In this document: piece after piece, positions 12,501-19,735 of the stretch
How positions within the stretch are numbered: position 1 is the first letter of the stretch
Layout: the number at the start of each line of letters is the position of its first letter
Assembly (NCBI GenBank): GCA_907165275.2
Contig: OU015659.1
Location: forward strand, 12,566,501-12,630,500
From: Zygaena filipendulae
Lineage: Eukaryota > Arthropoda > Insecta > Lepidoptera > Zygaenidae
Reading direction: 5' to 3'
Length of the DNA: 64,000 bases
Notes under the pieces: generated by a model
Databases searched by the model: none
The model's input: the letters and a program-made list of their open reading frames with translations, nothing else
Told to the model about the DNA's origin: nothing
Position numbers and translations under genes: made by a program

Positions 12501-15500
12501 GAACCGACCTCTTTCGGCTTCGCTATTTGAATTTAATTAAAAAAAAAAAAAAAAAAACAACCAATCTACTAGGAGTGTTTCGTTACCGCACTCGTCGTTC
12601 GAGAAAAGTATCGGTGTATGAAAAAGTTTCTGTAGAAATGTGTTCAATTAGAGTAGCGCTACAAATTAGACTTTGAAGCTTTATATTGTGTACGGTACTA
12701 TCACTAATAGTTAGCCACCAAAATTTCTCTTTAACTTGGCCCGCTTGACTTTGTCTACAACCGCCTACATTCATCCCGTGCCGAGTGGCTGGCGCCAGTT
12801 CGGGAACCGTTATTTGCATCGTCGCTCATATGTATGAGAGGGCAGCATGCTGGGTACCTTCCAGCTGGGCTGGCAGTAGTGCTCGAGGTTGACGGTGCGG
12901 CACAGCGCGGCCACGAAGCGGCGCAGCGCGGCGCGCGGCAGCAGCGAGTAGGACAGCACGGCCTCCAGCAGCGACAGCGCCGCCTGCACCACGCCGCTGT
13001 CCGCCGACTGCACGCACAGCTGGCACGCGTTGCTGCACGACACGCAACAGTTACAACACACGACCAGGTGACACAAAGACAAAACGTGTTTATTCTGTAA
13101 CTAGCTGTACCCTGTGTTAATTTCGGAGTTCCCGCGGGAATTCCGGGATAAAAAGTGCCCTAGTATATGTGACGATCGACTGAATATTTAAGGCGGAAAA
13201 GGGTATAAAACAAACAAACATCCGCATTTAAGGACACCCTGCCCTCCGCGGTGTTAGTGCTTTAACTTCGGATTTCGCGTAGGAACAAAGCGATATACAT
13301 ATAATAGACCTTTTATACAGACATTGACAAACACCACTCTCCTAACCTTAGTCAAGTTAGCGCTATAGGAAACTGAAGAACTTACCGACATGTCACGAAA
13401 AATTGGCTATGATTTTGCGTAATCAATTAACCATTGAAACGACGATAAGTCTCATAATTTCCTATGGCAACAATGAATAAAGATAGTCAACTGTCTGGTC
13501 TGTAGTTTGGTACATTTGAGAGATATTCGTGCTAGCTGTAACGGTCAGTGTACGGCTGTGTAGGGGAGCGTTAGTGTAGTAGTGTACGTACTTAACGATG
13601 CCGTGCACGATCTCCTCGTCGAGGTAGGTGGCGTTGTACTTGACCACGTTGATGACGAGCGCCAGGAACTCGGCCAGGTGCGCGCCGGGCGGCAGCTGCG
13701 GCAGCCACGCTAGCACCAGCGACCCGATCTGCGCGCCGCCACCCGCCACCCGCGCCCCGCACCCGCAACACAAACCTCACTTAATCACTACATAGTATAA
13801 AAAAAAATCGTTTTCTCTGTCCCTATAGACATAGAAATAGACAAATCTTTATTCGGCATCACAAAAAATTAAAAAAATATGTGACACTCAAACTACATTC
13901 GCCTTAAAATTTTTGCGATGCCGAAATGGACACCGACTCAGCATATGCTGTCGCGTAAAACGCGGCAACGCTGATATCCCTATGTATGCTTAAATCTTTA
14001 AAACTACGCAACGGATTTTGATGCGGTTTTCACCAATAGATAGAGTGATTCATGAGGAAGGTTTATAACTATATTTTATCCTGGAATTCTCGCGGGAACT
14101 CCGAAATTACTGCGGGTGAAATCCTATAATATATTATATCATTGACGCTTGCATATTACCTGCCACGAACACTCGCCCTGTGTGTCACATATTTAATTGT
14201 ACTAATTATTTATTAATCTAAGTGAAAATAAGAAAATATACACCTCCAGACCTCAAGAAAGTCTTTTAATCTACAAACAATACAAGCTGTGCCCCGCGGT
14301 TTCACCCGCGTTAATTTGAGGGAAAATTCTACTGATGCAAACATGACACTAAAACTTCTGCAAATAAACTTCTATTCTATCCTATTCTACATTCCGATCA
14401 CGGTTATAGTGACGCTGTTTTTCTAGTAGTTACTAGTTAGTAACGAAACAGCTGTGACGTGAGACCTGTTGGATACCCCGGTACATCGAAAGAACCCTAA
14501 ACCTCTAAACTCACTGAATAACATAACAATAAAAGTGAATCAGATGAAATAAAAAAATCGTATTGGCATAACCAATTAGGACAATTATCCATTACAATGG
14601 AAACGTTTTGTTTACGAAACCCATATGCTACATGTGACATGCTATTTATACACAGTATGTTGTATCAGTGGCGAGTACAGTCAGCACCCAAAATATGTAT
14701 ATCACCGTGAGTTGTTGTATCTTACCGCAATAGTAATAAAGTTCAATGTTTTCATATTACTATTACTAGTTGTGCCCCGCGGATTCACCCGCGTTAATTT
14801 CAGAGTTCCCGCGGGAATTCCGGGATAAAAAGTACCCTATGTGTTAATCTGATGTATCAGCTATATTATTGTAAAGTTTCATTTAAATCCATCCAGTAGT
14901 TTTTGCGTGAAATAGTAACAAACATCCATCCATCCATCCATCCATACATACATACAAACTTTCGCGTTTATAATATTAGTAGGATTGAAGCAGATTGTAC
15001 TCGCGTCATACTATACGTGCTAGACATATTGTAATGTCCCCCTCACGATTTTACTCGCGTTTTATTCTTTTCATCGTAAGGGTTGGTTTATCAACAACAC
15101 TGAATTGTTCCTTTAATCTAAAAAAACGCACCCAAATATGGAATTTTATATTATTTTATGATTCACTTCAAAGCTCCCTTACGGGGCCCCCCCATACCTC
15201 TTCGTCTTGCCAGAACCTGAGTTCTATTACCGTAATTTACAGTTTTTCAAGACTATAGGTGAATGTCATTACGACTAAAGCCACGTCTATCTCATCATAT
15301 ACAGACAGATTACTACTATGACTTTTTTTTTTAATAACAATGGTATTTTTCACATGACATCGCTAGTTGCACTTCCGGGTCAACCTCGATACCTATTGTA
15401 TACGTACCTACTAGGGTTGTCCAGATACAATAGCACTACAAATTAGCAAATGAGTCGATAAATCGTTCACATTGAGTTTTCTAAATTATTCATTTCCAAA

Positions 15501-18500
15501 TTCAACCCTATAGATCTATGTTTAATAAGTTTTTCTTGTTGTTGTCCAAAGCGCGAACTATTCATGGACTGACCAAGAGTTACTAGTTACTAGATTTTCT
15601 TCGCAGTTTTACTCGCGTTAAATTCACAGTTCCCGCAGGAATTCGGAAATAAAAGTACCTACTTCTCTGTAGCCCTGAAAATGTGTATGCAAAAATTTCA
15701 TGATTTGAGTATTTAAAACGTGAAAGAGTAATAAATGAACTAACAAACTCAAAATTAACATTTATAATATCAGGATCAGCAACAAGGTGTAGAGTGTGGG
15801 TGTGGTGTGAGCACAGAACCGAAAATAACAGATAGAAGGGATAGCAACTTTCGTATGAAAACAGATGAAAACCAGTAACGCTGGGTGATATTCCCACACA
15901 AAGCTATTCATCACGCATTAAAACATTCATTAACGTAAAGAAATGTATTAAACGTTTTATGGTTATGTTTATACTTAGTTATTGTTTTCAAAATTCCCAT
16001 TTTTGGGAATATTGTGGTAAATATACTTAGGATGGCAGCTAAAGAAGTTTAGCTGTGCTCGTTACTTCCTTTGCAACGGTAGCGCGCCTGTCCCGCCTAC
16101 ATGTCCTCTCTAGTTTATTGATTTGCTCCGTGGGTGTGAGGGTGCGGTGTGTGAGGGGGGATGTGCGTGCACCGCACCTGCTCCTCGAAGCAGGTGATGT
16201 TCTTGCCGGAGTCGGTGAGCGTGTGCAGCAGCTTGAACTTGTACTGGTAGTCCTCGGGCGGGTGCGCGGCGGGCGAGTCGCGCAGGTACGTGAACAGCAC
16301 GGTGCGCATCACCAGCAGGCAGTCCGCCTGCCCCTCCGCCACGCAGCGCAGCATGCCCAGCGCCGCGTGCCGCGCCTCCGCGCTGCCGTCCTGCAGCAGG
16401 TCGCGCGTGCGGGACCATATCTTCTCCACGCCGCCCTGCGGACACGTCACCGACGGGTTATGGATCGAATCCACATCTTCTACTGTTCTTATAATGAACT
16501 AATTGTTACATGCGGTTTCGCTCGCGTTAATTTCGGGGTTCCTGCGGATGTTCCACGCCCTGACAACATGGATGGATTAATAAAAATTACTACGTTCAAA
16601 TTGTGTTATTGTGCAAGAACCTAATTTTAATTATAAAGTAAAATCGTTTAATACATCCTGCTACAATACTGCATTGGTTACTAGACTGTAATGATAGATG
16701 CAATGTAGTTTAAAATAAATAATAAAATATTTTATGATTTGTGAAGATGGAAACGGTTCATCAGGAGTCACAAGCTCCATTCCCTCCAGGTCATGTAAAA
16801 TATTAAGTTTAAAAAAGATTGTCACTAGAGAAAAGTCCAAATCTGCAAAATGACAATTATTTTAAATAATTTCAAATAAAGTTATGCATACAGGATGTTG
16901 TTCACAGCAGAAACAGAATCTGAGACTGCCTCCAGACAGAACTCCCTGCAGTTAGCAACCATTGAAAAAAAAGAAGCTATGGGAAATCATATTTGCAGTT
17001 TTAGTAGAAAAAGTATTAATTAAAAAAGCATTGACTATCTACTATCAAGGATTTTTTAGTTTTCCTTTTCATCATTATTTAAAATATTATGTACCTAATT
17101 AAAAAATATCAAATAATGGGTAGGAATCATAATAATGTATATTAAGGTCTTACCTACCTGTTTTTTTTTAAATTCTTATTTGTTGTAATTTTTTCTGTGT
17201 ATTTATGTTGCCTGCATACCTACTTATGCTCATCGACAACATGGTGGCTGTATTTAGTTTTTAATTTCTCATGTAAGCAAATATAAGATTCTTATGAGAA
17301 TAAATGGTCTTTAAACTGAAGATTTTAGGTCCTGTAGAATGTGTAGAAGGTGGATGAGCCAAGTGCTTATTTTAAAAGTCGTTTATTATACTTAATTGAC
17401 ATTTATGTAGGCTCATGAATAAATTTTTACTAAATAAATCAAATTAAGAAAGCATATTTGAATTTGAAAAATGTTTATCAAAAAAATTATAATAACATTG
17501 TAAGATATATCCATTAGTGGCCACACTAGGTCCTGTGTTGTGGGCGCTGGTTCAAAATAATTAACAATATATTTTAAAAATGTCGCTTGGTTGACATAGG
17601 AAGTTAACCAATTAACAAAATTAAATCAGCATACATTCTTTAGAAAATATAATAATACTAGCTGTCCCCCACGAGTTCTGGGATAAAAAGTATCCTATAT
17701 CCTTCTCTGTACCCCTGACAATGTGCATGCCAAATTTCATCCAAATCCGCTCAGCCGTTTTTGCGTGATTGAGTAACAAACATCCACACTTTCACATTTA
17801 TAATATTAGCAGGATTATGCTTCTCTTCATTCCACTTTTTCATATCTCACCATGAGTACCATATTATTATTAAACACAACACCATTACTAGCCCTAAACC
17901 ACAGTCTTTATATTAAAGTCTGTACTAGTGATATACACAAATATCAAGTGTGAATTGTTGTTATTTTTATGGTCTTTTACAATTAGATTCAGAACTACAA
18001 CTAGAACAGGACTCAATCATCATTGACTGAATATTATGTAATTTTACTCAAGTTGAATCAATTAATAATTATGTATTTTTTTAGAGTATCTTCAATGTAC
18101 TGGTGGATGAATGTGCATAAAGAAAATTAATATTTTTATACATAAGTTATTGTAATTTTTATAAATTTTCAATTATAGGTAACCAAAAAAAGCAGTTTTC
18201 TTGGAAATAACTTAAATCTGAAGACAATGAACACATAATATTAAACTTGGTAGGCAAGTCTGTATCCTATTCCTGTCATATGATGGGGATGACAAGAGAT
18301 GTCCAGCTCCTAGTGTTTATTATCACAGGCCAATGTATCCAATTGGAAACAAAATTCGTTAGAAATTGCATCAGTATAAAGAAAAAAAAAGTTGAGGGTA
18401 TGACAAAGGATCAGCAGCAGTTGGTCACGTACCTCCTGTATTCTAAGCACGAGCGCCTTGTCGGAGATGTCGCGGATGGCGCGCAGCCGCCGGGACAGCG

Positions 18501-18743
18501 GGCTGTCTGCGCTCAGCTCGCGTTCCACCTCCGGCGACACCACCAGCTCTTTGCGCTCCGGCAGCGACGCCGCTGCTCAAACGACATTTAAACCGATTAA
18601 ACACGCACCCACACGACTCTGATCGAATAAGAGCCTGGCAAACACTGTTCTCGAAGCGAAGCAACCATCCAATCCGTACCTGCACCCTTCTTGAAGAATA
18701 CCTTCAGCATGACCTGCAACGACTTGGTGTCCCGCGAACTCAT
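412..18743 (-). CDS. Tsc2: Tuberin (TSC2/gigas), 5' part, 19 exons, 3' end off window
   Basis: Tuberin pairs with TSC1 and acts as the GTPase activator of Rheb, keeping mTORC1 off at lysosomes and in the cytosol. The exons are 18743-18680, 18572-18433, 16435-16178, 13728-13592, 13032-12858, 12429-12193, 11376-11229, 10371-10226, 10140-9936, 9154-8973, 7261-7028, 6950-6257, 6176-5980, 5892-5788, 4894-4677, 4380-4255, 3003-2901, 1828-1764 and 513-412. All junctions are GT-AG and all phases agree, giving 1178 residues plus two bases. Blocks recognisable against human tuberin include [62 protein letters not shown] and [14 protein letters not shown]. Residues 1-435 correspond to the HEAT-like TSC1-binding half and about 504-974 to the Pfam Tuberin domain. 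The Rap-GAP domain must lie to the left. Exons 15 and 17-19 are low-complexity and less certain. Confidence 0.93.
681..842 (-). repeat. Core-repeat copy, tail C
   Basis: This is a copy of the window's commonest interspersed family. Its core, read forward, is CTAGCTGTGCCCCGCGG, TTTCACCCGCG, TAATTTCGGAGTTCCCGCGG, GAATTCCGGGATAAAAAGTA. Tail C follows on the complementary strand (CGCCTTAACTACTCAACC, ATCATCATGAAATTT). This copy is inverted and degenerate, in the intron between exons 18 and 19. The family is probably a SINE or LINE 3' end. Confidence 0.75.
1068..1211. mobile_element. Short inverted-repeat element (MITE-like)
   Basis: The ends TTGGCGTAGCTAGC and GCCAGCTACGCCAGG are imperfect inverted repeats about 140 bp apart. 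No coding capacity. It lies in the Tsc2 intron between exons 18 and 19. Confidence 0.5.
1424..1608. repeat. Interspersed repeat fragment with GTCT microsatellite
   Basis: A GTCTGTCTGTCTGTAGGATC run is followed by CGGAAGAACTGATTTCGATG and ATCGGTTCAATAGTTTAGG, which has the form of a lepidopteran retroelement tail. It is intronic to Tsc2 and non-coding. Confidence 0.5.
1764..1828 (-). CDS. Tsc2: Tsc2 exon 18, tentative (residues 1124-1144)
   Basis: The acceptor TTCCAG|GTGCAG is good. The donor AACG|GTCTGT is weak but gives exactly the phase needed by exon 19; the next GT at 1759 does not. It encodes [20 protein letters not shown]. No family match is possible in this low-complexity stretch. Confidence 0.5.
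2246..2380 (+). repeat. Lepidopteran retroelement tail (CACCTGATGGTAAG family)
   Basis: It contains GGGCAAGTGGTACACCTGAT, GGTAAGTGATTACCGCCGCC and AGGTGCGTTGCCGACC, a motif series I know as a very common lepidopteran LINE/SINE tail. An inverted partial copy is nested at 23,735-23,790. Confidence 0.65.
2619..2816. mobile_element. 198-bp MITE with CAATA target duplication
   Basis: The termini GACACGTATTTTTT and AAAAAATACGTGTC are perfect inverted repeats of 14 bp. CAATA flanks both ends (2614-2618 and 2817-2821). It carries two TGACGTCAC-type motifs inside. It lies in the intron between Tsc2 exons 17 and 18. Confidence 0.75.
2901..3003 (-). CDS. Tsc2: Tsc2 exon 17, probable (residues 1089-1123)
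   Basis: The acceptor is CGTGCAG|GTGCG and the donor GTGCAG|GTACGC, with phases fitting both neighbours. It encodes [18 protein letters not shown] then a Pro/Ala/Glu repeat. This is the poorly conserved linker of the family, so the call rests on splice phase and GC-rich codon use. Confidence 0.68.
3102..3270 (-). repeat. Core-repeat copy, tail B-like
   Basis: This is an inverted, degenerate copy of the core family ending GGTGAAACCGCAGGGG. Its tail carries ACCGATTTCGAAAATAATTT and CCCCGAGTAACATAGG, related to the tail seen at 21,858-22,048. Confidence 0.65.
3301..3449. mobile_element. 149-bp foldback element
   Basis: The ends GGGGTCGTATTTTTGAATC and GATTCAAAAATACGACCCC are inverted repeats, and complementarity continues inward for about 50 bp with mismatches, leaving a short loop. 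It is MITE-like, non-coding and intronic to Tsc2. Confidence 0.75.
3527..3889. mobile_element. 363-bp element with 31-bp perfect inverted ends
   Basis: The left end (3527-3557) begins TATACAACGTGTTAATGAAT and is perfectly complementary to 3859-3889. The interior is AT-rich with a GC-rich patch near 3,695-3,735 containing CCGGTTCGAATT. No reading frame of note. It lies in the intron between exons 16 and 17. Confidence 0.75.
3891..4050 (-). repeat. Core-repeat copy, tail F
   Basis: This inverted copy ends CGGGGCACAGCTAGT. Its tail contains GAGGAGAAGAAGAATAAAAG and CATGAACGGCTGGAC, shared with the copy at 25,703-25,979. Confidence 0.75.
4197..4250 (+). repeat. G-rich tract (GGGGT)n next to a splice donor
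   Basis: GTGTC repeats run into GGGGTGGGGTGGGGTGGGGT and GGGGCGGGG. The tract is a candidate G-quadruplex on the strand opposite the Tsc2 transcript and ends 4 bp from the exon 16 donor. Confidence 0.8.
4255..4380 (-). CDS. Tsc2: Tsc2 exon 16 (residues 1047-1088)
   Basis: The acceptor is TTGCAG|GAGCG and the donor CGAGAG|GTAAC. It encodes [20 protein letters not shown] then VITITTSG, matching human [25 protein letters not shown]. Confidence 0.92.
4677..4894 (-). CDS. Tsc2: Tsc2 exon 15 (residues 975-1046)
   Basis: The donor CAGAG|GTGAGT is strong and leaves two bases. The acceptor GTCGCAG|GGCTC is chosen by phase; its pyrimidine tract is poor. The first half is a Gly/Ala-rich linker. The second half, [18 protein letters not shown] then SIKPQR, matches human LHLELTETCLDMMARYVF and VPKRS. 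Confidence 0.85.
5175..5480. repeat. Degenerate AT-rich tandem repeat
   Basis: A long stretch of units resembling TTAATTTTGATTTAATTTTG with heavy length variation fills the intron between exons 14 and 15. No other feature is visible in this intron. Confidence 0.65.
5788..5892 (-). CDS. Tsc2: Tsc2 exon 14 with Akt-type site (residues 940-974)
   Basis: The acceptor is GCGCAG|GGTCTC and the donor AGCCTG|GTGAGT, phase 0. It ends NRKRSSSL, equivalent to human FRARSTSL around Ser939, an Akt site; Ser973 here has Arg at -3 and -5. The 87-bp intron before it is mostly an 11-bp GC tandem repeat. Confidence 0.9.
5926..5970. repeat. 11-bp GC minisatellite filling a short intron
   Basis: Four copies of GGGGCGGGCGC occupy about half of the 87-bp intron between Tsc2 exons 13 and 14. 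Confidence 0.85.
5980..6176 (-). CDS. Tsc2: Tsc2 exon 13 (residues 874-939)
   Basis: The acceptor is GCGCAG|CGCTG and the donor TTCAT|GTGAGT. It carries the best-conserved block in the window: [20 protein letters not shown] and [18 protein letters not shown], then FVQFIIH, matching human EQYASVFAISLPYTNPSKF and IVCLAHHVIAMWFIRCRL. Confidence 0.96.
6257..6950 (-). CDS. Tsc2: Tsc2 exon 12 (residues 643-873)
   Basis: This is the largest visible exon. The acceptor TTCCAG|ATC at 6951 gives a gapless join ([18 protein letters not shown] against human SIRLQ-AFDFLLLLRADSL). A nearer AG at 6968 is in the wrong phase. Later landmarks are SNGVVLSG (human KDGVVRFS) and PMLEFLS|T, with the Thr completed by exon 13. 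The middle is rich in Ala, Arg and Gly with very high GC. Confidence 0.93.
7028..7261 (-). CDS. Tsc2: Tsc2 exon 11 (residues 565-642)
   Basis: The acceptor is CGGCAG|ATCCTG and the donor GTCAAG|GTGGGG, phase 0. It encodes [20 protein letters not shown] and [12 protein letters not shown], matching the human block LEDVKTAVLGLLVILQTKL and LVSHIQLHYKHS. Confidence 0.92.
7573..8845. mobile_element. Composite foldback element with two tandem units
   Basis: Arms 7573-7718 and 7804-7958 are near-perfect inverted repeats of about 150 bp around an 85-bp loop. Two tandem units of about 280 bp follow (8,160-8,450 and 8,451-8,720, both with AATTTTGCTTTCCGAAAGCA), then a poly-A stretch. The outermost sequences ACCGACTTCCAAAAA (7,581) and TTTTTGGAAGTCGGT (8,825) are themselves inverted, so the block looks like one non-autonomous element. 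It sits in the Tsc2 intron between exons 10 and 11 and has no real coding frame. Confidence 0.75.
8846..8907 (-). repeat. Core-repeat fragment
   Basis: An inverted core-family end, AGAAACCGCGGGCACAGCTAGT, abuts the composite element to its left. Confidence 0.65.
8973..9154 (-). CDS. Tsc2: Tsc2 exon 10 (residues 504-564)
   Basis: The acceptor is GTCCAG|GTGAC and the donor GAGAAG|GTGCCC. It contains [16 protein letters not shown] and ends VDLIDLLEK, matching VRKLATQLLVDLAEG and FNSLLDIIEK of human tuberin. Confidence 0.9.
9206..9935. other. Tsc2 intron between exons 9 and 10: no gene seen
   Basis: AT-rich sequence, with a TTTATTTATTTATTGGAGAA stretch near 9,535 that looks like an old LINE tail. 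I see no coding or RNA feature. Confidence 0.6.
9936..10140 (-). CDS. Tsc2: Tsc2 exon 9 (residues 436-503)
   Basis: The acceptor is ACGCAG|GAGGC. The donor GCAG|GTACCG leaves one base. It encodes [16 protein letters not shown] (human ESSLLNLISYRAQ) and [15 protein letters not shown] (human RGAVRIKVLDVLSFV). Codons end almost entirely in G or C. Confidence 0.9.
10226..10371 (-). CDS. Tsc2: Tsc2 exon 8 (residues 387-435)
   Basis: The acceptor is GCGCAG|AGGGC and the donor GGCCC|GTGAGT, phase 0. It ends [13 protein letters not shown], matching human YFELVERCADQRP. A competing AG two bases downstream would break the phase from exon 7. Confidence 0.9.
10905..11135 (-). repeat. Core-repeat copy, tail D
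   Basis: This inverted copy ends GATGAAATCGCGGGGGACAG. Tail D includes ATATATATAAATCACGTGTC, GTTGTTTGTCCGCAATGGAC and AACTTAAAAGATAGGATAG. The same tail occurs at 24,912-25,165 in the other orientation. Confidence 0.8.
11180..11222. repeat. GTGTCGGC octamer repeat beside Tsc2 exon 7
   Basis: Five copies of GTGTCGGC lie directly downstream of the exon 7 donor in transcript terms. Confidence 0.9.
11229..11376 (-). CDS. Tsc2: Tsc2 exon 7 (residues 338-386)
   Basis: The acceptor is GGCGCAG|GCGCTGG. The donor GCCA|GTGAGT leaves one base. It encodes [18 protein letters not shown] and [15 protein letters not shown], matching EVVSYEIVLSITRLI and LQVVAWDILLNII. Confidence 0.92.
11463..12192. other. 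Tsc2 intron between exons 6 and 7: repeat debris only
   Basis: It holds an ATTT microsatellite at about 11,798-11,822 and AT-rich sequence with no recognised family. No coding feature is seen. Confidence 0.55.
12193..12429 (-). CDS. Tsc2: Tsc2 exon 6 with poly-Gly insertion (residues 259-337)
   Basis: The acceptor is CCCCAG|CTGATG and the donor TCAAG|GTACGC. It opens [15 protein letters not shown] (human LMRNLLGTHLGHSAI) and continues [15 protein letters not shown]. Between them, residues 282-297 form a run of Gly with two Asp from a GGC/GGG tandem repeat; human tuberin has no such run here. Confidence 0.93.
12858..13032 (-). CDS. Tsc2: Tsc2 exon 5 (residues 200-258)
   Basis: The acceptor is GTGCAG|CAACG and the donor GGAAG|GTACCC. 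It encodes [19 protein letters not shown] followed by CQPSWK, matching [23 protein letters not shown] in human tuberin. Confidence 0.94.
13592..13728 (-). CDS. Tsc2: Tsc2 exon 4 (residues 155-199)
   Basis: The acceptor is GCGCAG|ATCGG. The donor GTTAA|GTACGT leaves two bases. It encodes [19 protein letters not shown], matching human LVLVNLVKFNSCYLDE. Confidence 0.93.
13965..14128 (-). repeat. Core-repeat copy, tail E
   Basis: This inverted copy has GCGGTTTTCACCAATAGATA and GAGTGATTCATGAGGAAGG as its tail and ends TGCGGGTGAAATCC. Confidence 0.75.
14765..14993 (+). repeat. Core-repeat copy, tail A, with CATC run
   Basis: It runs forward from CTAGTTGTGCCCCGCGG through TGCGTGAAATAGTAACAAAC, an expanded CATC/CATA microsatellite and the terminal ATAATATTAGTAGGATT. 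Confidence 0.8.
15598..15776 (+). repeat. Core-repeat copy, tail A, degenerate
   Basis: A forward copy with TTTACTCGCGTTAAATTC and CCCGCAGGAATTCGGAAAT, ending TTTATAATATCAGGAT. It lies in the Tsc2 intron between exons 3 and 4. Confidence 0.65.
15836..16112. repeat. Dispersed family G, copy 1
   Basis: About 275 bp shared with 23,562-23,936, 29,863-30,165 and 44,945-45,130. Landmarks are AACATTCATTAACGTAA, GAAATGTATTAAACG and a GC-rich end GCGCGCCTGTCCCGCCTAC. No coding frame is conserved among copies, so it is probably a non-autonomous transposon. Confidence 0.65.
16178..16435 (-). CDS. Tsc2: Tsc2 exon 3 (residues 69-154)
   Basis: The acceptor is CCGCAG|GGCGG and the donor GCAG|GTGCGG, both phase 0. 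It encodes [20 protein letters not shown] through [16 protein letters not shown], clearly the tuberin block ALWKAVADLLQ...ALTDNGRHITYLEEE. Confidence 0.93.
16561..17658. other. Tsc2 intron between exons 2 and 3: no feature seen
   Basis: Over 1 kb of AT-rich sequence without a recognisable gene, RNA or repeat family. A 45-bp fragment of the core repeat lies just before it at 16,508-16,552. Confidence 0.5.
17659..17816 (+). repeat. Core-repeat copy, tail A
   Basis: A forward copy with GGGATAAAAAGTATCCTAT, GTGCATGCCAAATTTCATCC and TTTGCGTGATTGAGTAAC. The core is shortened by an internal deletion. Confidence 0.8.
18433..18572 (-). CDS. Tsc2: Tsc2 exon 2 (residues 22-68)
   Basis: The acceptor is GAGCAG|CGGCG and the donor GGAG|GTACGT. 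The encoded segment contains [18 protein letters not shown] and aligns with the human stretch ending NNRIRMIGQICEVAK. The intron before it is only 107 bp. Confidence 0.88.
18680..18743 (-). CDS. Tsc2: Tsc2 exon 1 (start codon, residues 1-21)
   Basis: The ATG at 18743-18741 opens [20 protein letters not shown], which resembles the human segment around LKEKFKILLG. The exon ends after one base of a codon at GCAG|GTACGG. I chose this start because it is the only ATG that joins the next exon in phase with family-like sequence. Confidence 0.85.
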
Positions 18744-19324
18744 TCGGCTTTCGTAAATAGTGCTGGATGTTGTCTAAATATACGCCTCAGCTTACGGTTG
18801 AGCGTATCAATTACCTATGAGCGTGATAATGATCATAACAAGACATATTTATTGGAAAATAATTCTTACTAACTACCTACCGCTCCTGCTATTCAATACC
18901 TACTTTTGAGTTTTGATTTGTCAATGTCAATTGTCAAAATTTGACGTTGCTTTGTCAGTTGCTCGAACACAGCTGGATGTTAATTGAAAAAAATAATGTC
19001 TTTGATTTAAAAATAAGAAATAACTATAGAAGTCAGAATTAAGTTAAAAAAAGTTGATCACCACTTTTTTAATTTGCAAAACTTAACAATATTTAAAATG
19101 TTTTTTTTTTAACACTAGCATCACACACATTTGCAGACTGTGTTAGTTTTTAATGAAAATTATAGATGGCGTTACTTGAATTGTCCTGTTTGGACTTTGG
19201 ATTCAAGTTCAAGTGGATGGTAAAATCCAGCCGCTTTTTCGTGGAATTCGAATTTTACTTGTAAGAAACTGGTTTCGATATAAGAATTACGTATATTTTT
19301 ACTTTATTCGACTTTATTACTAAA
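18744..19324 (-). promoter_or_regulatory. Tsc2: Probable Tsc2 upstream/promoter region
   Basis: Sequence directly upstream of the Tsc2 start codon. On the minus strand a TATA-like GCGTATATTTAGAC lies about 40 bp before the ATG, which is close for a core promoter, so an initiator further up is as likely. TTGACGTTGCTTTGTCAGTT near 18,940 is a possible CRE-like site. The transcription start cannot be fixed from sequence alone. Confidence 0.35.
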
Positions 19325-19466
19325 CTAGCTGTGCCCAGCAGTTTCACCCGCGGTAATTTCGGAGTTCCCGCGGAAATTCCGGGATAAAAAATACCCTATG
19401 TCCTTCTCTGTACCCCTGACAACGTGCATGCCAAATTTCATCCAAATCAGTTAAGCCGTTTTTGCG
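19325..19466 (+). repeat. Core-repeat copy, tail A
   Basis: A forward copy from CTAGCTGTGCCCAGCAG to GTTTTTGCGTGATTTCATCC, joined directly to a copy of dispersed family H. Confidence 0.8.
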
Positions 19467-19735
19467 TGATTTCATCCGACTTGCTTCAAATTTATCGTCA
19501 CTGCTCAGCTCCTATGTGTCTTACAATCGTACAAAGTTTGGCTCCCTCCCTTCCCTTCCCTTCAGTAGTTTTTGATCCATGCTTGCACATACAGACAGAC
19601 AGACAGACAAAAAATTTACTGATTGCATTTTTGGCATCAGTATCGATCACCATTCATCCTCCAATATTAATTTTGAATATATATTCAATGTACAGAATTG
19701 ACCTGTCTACAGTTTTATTATTATTATCTGTGGTA
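19467..19735 (+). repeat. Dispersed family H, copy 1
   Basis: Shared with 41,843-42,130: CATCCGACTTGCTTCAAATT, CACATACAGACAGACAGACA, ATTGCATTTTTGGCATCAGT and ATATATTCAATGTACAGAAT. In both places it directly follows a tail-A core copy, so core plus H may be one longer element. Confidence 0.75.
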